The notes under the pieces are model-generated. The model was not told the origin of the DNA. It worked only from the letters and a program-made list of their open reading frames with translations, and made no database searches. Position numbers and translations under genes: made by a program. This document shows positions 61,645-64,000 of a stretch of 64,000 bases of DNA, piece by piece (position 1 is the first letter of the stretch; each line of letters starts with the position of its first letter). The stretch lies in the NCBI GenBank assembly GCA_963818985.1, contig CAWFUJ010000007.1, forward strand, positions 62,001 to 126,000, read 5' to 3'. This stretch comes from JAFEDN01 sp963818985. GTDB taxonomy: Bacteria; Pseudomonadota; Gammaproteobacteria; Coxiellales; Coxiellaceae.

Positions 61645-62301
61645 ATGATAGAAGGTGACAAGAATCCAGCGCAAGAAGAGAGAGGTAACAATCATACTTC
61701 CAATCGGTCTCTTTCCAAGGATGACATTCTAGAAATAAAAAACGAGATTGTTGGTGCGTTAGAAAAAAGCAAAAAACGCCCAGGAATTTTGGATTTATTT
61801 AAAGGAATAGGCTTCACCTTAGTCTTTACAGCTGGGTTATTGGGATATTACATACAATGGCATGCGGATATCAAACAAAGAGAGTCTGATGCTAAATCCA
61901 GAGCCGCTGTTCAAATGCAAAAAACTATTGATCAAAAAATTGAATGGATGGCTAAAATTGGTACTGCAATGGCCAACTTGAAGGGGAACGTTGAACGTAT
62001 TCAATTTGAGTGTAAACATGGAAAAATTCCAACTACTCAAGAACAAGATAAATCCAGATTAGAAGAAAGAATTAAAGTTTTGAATGCTTCGGGAGGCTCA
62101 CAATATATTTTTAACCAAGAAGTTTTAGATGGGATAAGGAAGTACCTTATTTTCGATGCAAGTATTAATAATGTCTGTGTAAAAAATATAGAGGGGGAAA
62201 TAGAATGGAGAAAGATATTGAAAGAAGTTAATGGAACAATGGGATTATCAATTAAAGAAGATCAAAACAAACTAAGCAAGATGAATACATACTTAAAATA
62301 A
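61645..62301 (+). CDS. 218-residue membrane-anchored coiled-coil protein
   Basis: No family recognised. An N-terminal charged region of about 45 residues (GDKNPAQEERGNNHTSNRSL) is followed by one membrane segment (DLFKGIGFTLVFTAGLLGYY) near residues 52-72, then a soluble helical part rich in Lys and Glu (WHADIKQRESDAKSRAAVQM) that is likely a coiled coil. AGAGAG ends 6 bases before the ATG. A possible PmrA-type box precedes it. It ends just before a hairpin terminator that serves the opposite strand. Confidence 0.6.
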   Translation: MIEGDKNPAQEERGNNHTSNRSLSKDDILEIKNEIVGALEKSKKRPGILDLFKGIGFTLVFTAGLLGYYIQWHADIKQRESDAKSRAAVQMQKTIDQKIEWMAKIGTAMANLKGNVERIQFECKHGKIPTTQEQDKSRLEERIKVLNASGGSQYIFNQEVLDGIRKYLIFDASINNVCVKNIEGEIEWRKILKEVNGTMGLSIKEDQNKLSKMNTYLK

Positions 62302-62305
62302 TAAA

Positions 62306-62333
62306 AACCCACTACATCTAAACATAGTGGGTT
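62306..62333 (-). terminator. rho-independent terminator on the minus strand
   Basis: AACCCACTA and TAGTGGGTT pair around ten bases; on the minus strand the stem is followed by TTTATTATTTT, a T-rich tail. The + strand tail (AGGAATTT) is poor. No annotated minus-strand gene lies just upstream, other than a 19-codon frame at 62340-62399. Confidence 0.65.
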
Positions 62334-62339
62334 AGGAAT

Positions 62340-62399
62340 TTAAAGACAAGTAGCTGATTTAGCTATTTTCTTTTTAAATAAACTAACAAACTTTTTCAT
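62340..62399 (-). CDS. possible 19-residue cationic peptide
   Basis: ATG at 62399 with GGGGAA about six bases upstream encodes MKKFVSLFKKKIAKSATCL. Six of 19 residues are Lys, and hydrophobic residues alternate so that an amphipathic helix is possible. The terminator at 62306-62333 follows within ten bases on the same strand. Such a short frame can be chance; the neat order of ribosome site, frame and terminator is the only support. Confidence 0.3.
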   Translation of the reverse strand: MKKFVSLFKKKIAKSATCL

Positions 62400-62669
62400 A
62401 AGCTTCCCCTTTTTTATTGTTTTAATTTAATGAAGAGAAAAACCTCCCTTCCCCCATTACCAAATTTTAAAAATTTGGAATCTATTAAAAATAGTCATAT
62501 ACAGCAATTAAACAAATTTCGACCTTACGATGACATGATAAAATGTGAAGAAAATAAAAAACATTTATTAAGAGATTAAAATCCTATTTACCTGTATATG
62601 CTAATTTAACCGAACAGGTTCCATTATCTTAAAAAAAAATTAAAAAAACAAGAGGTCAAAGTAAATATT
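62400..62669. other. AT-rich intergenic region, no gene seen
   Basis: Contains a small inverted repeat CCAAATTTTTAAAATTTGG near 62460-62480 and otherwise AT-rich sequence. No frame with family features was found on either strand. Confidence 0.5.
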
Positions 62670-63398
62670 TTAATTTTTAATTCCAATATAAATCCCGCGC
62701 TCGTTATCCCAAGCCTCTTCTCTTAATAATTTGGCAGTTAAACCTGACTCTTGTAGACAATTTAAAATTTGATGTTCTTCGAACATACCGATAAGATGTT
62801 TTTCTTTGAAATATTGTATATCACAATTTTTTTCGCCTACTAAATAAGATAATTCTAAGACGGAAATATCTTGAATTAGTTTGCAATTTCCCATTCGCGC
62901 AATTTTTATATTGTCATCAGCATAATTATTAAACCAAGTAACATTTGTTGGAAAATTTTCTCTAGTAAACCACGGTTCTATAATAGCTATGCCACCGGAT
63001 TTTAAATGAGACGCAAAATTAATGAAAGTTTTTTTTAAATTTTCAAGCGTCATGACATAACCTATAGCAGTAAATAAACAGGTAATCACATCAAATTTTT
63101 GGTTTAAATTGAATTGAATCATGCTGCTTTGTTGAAAATGGAGCTCAGGATTTCTGATTTGGGCAATTTCCAACATTTCTTGACTAACATCCATGCCGAG
63201 ACAATTAAAATACTTTTTTAAATAATATAAATGCTGACCTGTACCACAAGCAATGTCTAATAAATCATTTCCAGGAGAGTTTTTATATCGATTGATGAAA
63301 TTGACGATACCATCCGCTTCTTGTTGATAGCACTTAGCAGAATAAATTAAATCATAATATTTGGCTAAGCCATTAAACATTAACTGTGCTTCTTCCAT
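62670..63398 (-). CDS. SAM-dependent methyltransferase (class I)
   Basis: A 242-residue protein. LAKYYDLIYSAKCYQQEADG at the N-terminus, the SAM motif LLDIACGTGQHLYYLKKYF, GMDVSQEMLEIAQIRNPELH, and FDVITCLFTAIGYVMTLENL place it among small-molecule methyltransferases. The C-terminal half (IIEPWFTRENFPTNVTWFNN) resembles the D-glucose- or toxin-modifying type, but no substrate can be assigned. A leftward single gene with a possible small upstream frame at 63433. Confidence 0.85.
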   Translation of the reverse strand: MEEAQLMFNGLAKYYDLIYSAKCYQQEADGIVNFINRYKNSPGNDLLDIACGTGQHLYYLKKYFNCLGMDVSQEMLEIAQIRNPELHFQQSSMIQFNLNQKFDVITCLFTAIGYVMTLENLKKTFINFASHLKSGGIAIIEPWFTRENFPTNVTWFNNYADDNIKIARMGNCKLIQDISVLELSYLVGEKNCDIQYFKEKHLIGMFEEHQILNCLQESGLTAKLLREEAWDNERGIYIGIKN

Positions 63399-63432
63399 AC
63401 ACGCTCAACTTAAATAACTGCTCAAATCATGT

Positions 63433-63492
63433 TTACTTGAATAAAATGAATAGGGCCACGCCAAGGAATATAGTGCCAATAACCAAAAACAT
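63433..63492 (-). CDS. possible 19-residue hydrophobic peptide
   Basis: ATG at 63492 encodes MFLVIGTIFLGVALFILFK, one potential membrane helix. A promoter-like pair, TTGTGT and TATAGT with a 16-base spacer, lies upstream at 63530-63557 on the same strand and could drive this frame and the methyltransferase. It may be a leader peptide, a tiny membrane protein, or chance; there is no good ribosome site. Confidence 0.25.
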   Translation of the reverse strand: MFLVIGTIFLGVALFILFK

Positions 63493-63578
63493 AACTTTTT
63501 TTACTCTTAATCGACTAATAAAAATATACACTATACATTAAAATAAATTTTACACAAGCGAATGGTTAAAAAATTTAA

Positions 63579-64000
63579 TTATGTTCCTAAGTGTACGGAA
63601 AGAGCAGGATATTTAGAAACTAATTTATCAATAATTTTATCCAAAAATTTGCGAAAAATTGAAAGTCCTCTAACCTGATAAATATATTCTCCAAATTCTT
63701 CTTTGTACAATTGCTGAGTTTGTTCAAATAATTTGTCATAGTCTTCTGAGTTTTGTTCATCGACAGCTGGGTTATGGTCCAAGAATTGTTCTTCTGTATC
63801 GGAAAAAATAAGCCGGCAAAAGTCGCGATAATCCCGCGTATGTAAAATATGCGCATGCCAAGCTTCATCTATATCTTTGGAAGGAGGTAATAACCATTTA
63901 GGATATTTTTTTCTTAAAAATAAATAATTACGATATTGTTTCACTACCGCCAATGCGTCTTCTTCTGACCATTGCTCTACGGTAATTAATCTTTTAACAA
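63579..64000 (-). CDS. glycine-rich-domain-like protein (partial, runs off the window)
   Basis: The frame is open to the window edge, so the N-terminus is missing; TTG 63953 is only an internal codon. The visible 140 residues include WSEEDALAVVKQYRNYLFLR and PPSKDIDEAWHAHILHTRDY, then RDFC. The W-H-x-H-I/M-L-x-T-x-x-Y pattern is the one of the GRDP/DUF1399-type proteins, whose bacterial role is unknown. The C-terminal half is helical and basic. Confidence 0.65.
   Translation of the reverse strand, partial: VKRLITVEQWSEEDALAVVKQYRNYLFLRKKYPKWLLPPSKDIDEAWHAHILHTRDYRDFCRLIFSDTEEQFLDHNPAVDEQNSEDYDKLFEQTQQLYKEEFGEYIYQVRGLSIFRKFLDKIIDKLVSKYPALSVHLGT

Noticed and set aside
1..64000. tRNA or rRNA genes
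   Set aside because: No cloverleaf with a TTCGAATC-like T-arm or rRNA segment was recognised in the intergenic regions read; this was done by eye, so a tRNAscan run would be decisive.

Overview
This window looks like the chromosome of an AT-rich, host-associated gammaproteobacterium of the order Legionellales, most like Coxiellaceae relatives such as Rickettsiella, Diplorickettsia or Aquicella. The reasons are a Dot/Icm (type IVB) secretion cluster (dotC, dotB, dotA, icmV, icmW, icmX), PmrA-type promoter boxes in front of secretion genes and candidate effectors, several large proteins with no recognisable relatives, and many dispersed palindromic repeats and pseudogenes. The genus assignment is inference.

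Layout. 1-10017: Dot/Icm region, holding the end of dotC, dotB, a frameshifted AAA ATPase, a BCCT-like membrane protein, then icmV-dotA leftward and icmW-(small secreted protein)-icmX rightward from a shared divergent promoter region. 10167-15086: a leftward lipopolysaccharide cluster (zinc-finger protein, O-antigen ligase, CDP-glycerol-type transferase, hldE, hldD). 15214-20137: rpoS, surE, a Xaa-Pro aminopeptidase and an enoyl-CoA hydratase-like gene. 20228-28073: a decayed zone with inverted copies of a 160-bp palindromic element, a 7-bp tandem repeat, a yejABEF peptide-uptake operon in which only yejF is intact, and a broken ygjP-like gene. 28060-44995: a mixture of housekeeping genes (epmB, coq7, an ABC importer), a frameshifted parC, a photolyase remnant, and candidate effectors of 1032, 541 and 503 residues. 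45371-58676: leftward housekeeping blocks (SDR and SplB-like radical SAM, nucleosidase-like, pabA/trpG, rpe, ubiJ-ubiE-hslU-hslV, a SPOR protein, a DUF945 protein, argS), interrupted by two more candidate effectors. 58774-60128: a third copy of the 160-bp element split by an IS110-family insertion sequence. 60252-64000: aroE, an unknown coiled-coil membrane protein, a methyltransferase and a partial gene.

Three points stand out. First, the IS110 element has a structured upstream RNA in which both sides of a target loop match the very site it occupies, and the two empty copies of that site at 20 kb show the uninterrupted sequence. Second, four promoters (icmV, icmW and two unknown genes) share one geometry: YTTAAT-N5-YTTAA (one has A at the first position), then exactly 11 bases, then a -10 box. 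This ties the two unknown genes to the secretion regulon. Third, the frameshifts are unevenly spread: parC (five) and hslV (two) are broken only by shifts of the same +1 sense with otherwise conserved protein sequence, while yejA is heavily decayed. All calls come from reading the sequence and from family knowledge; no database search was run.
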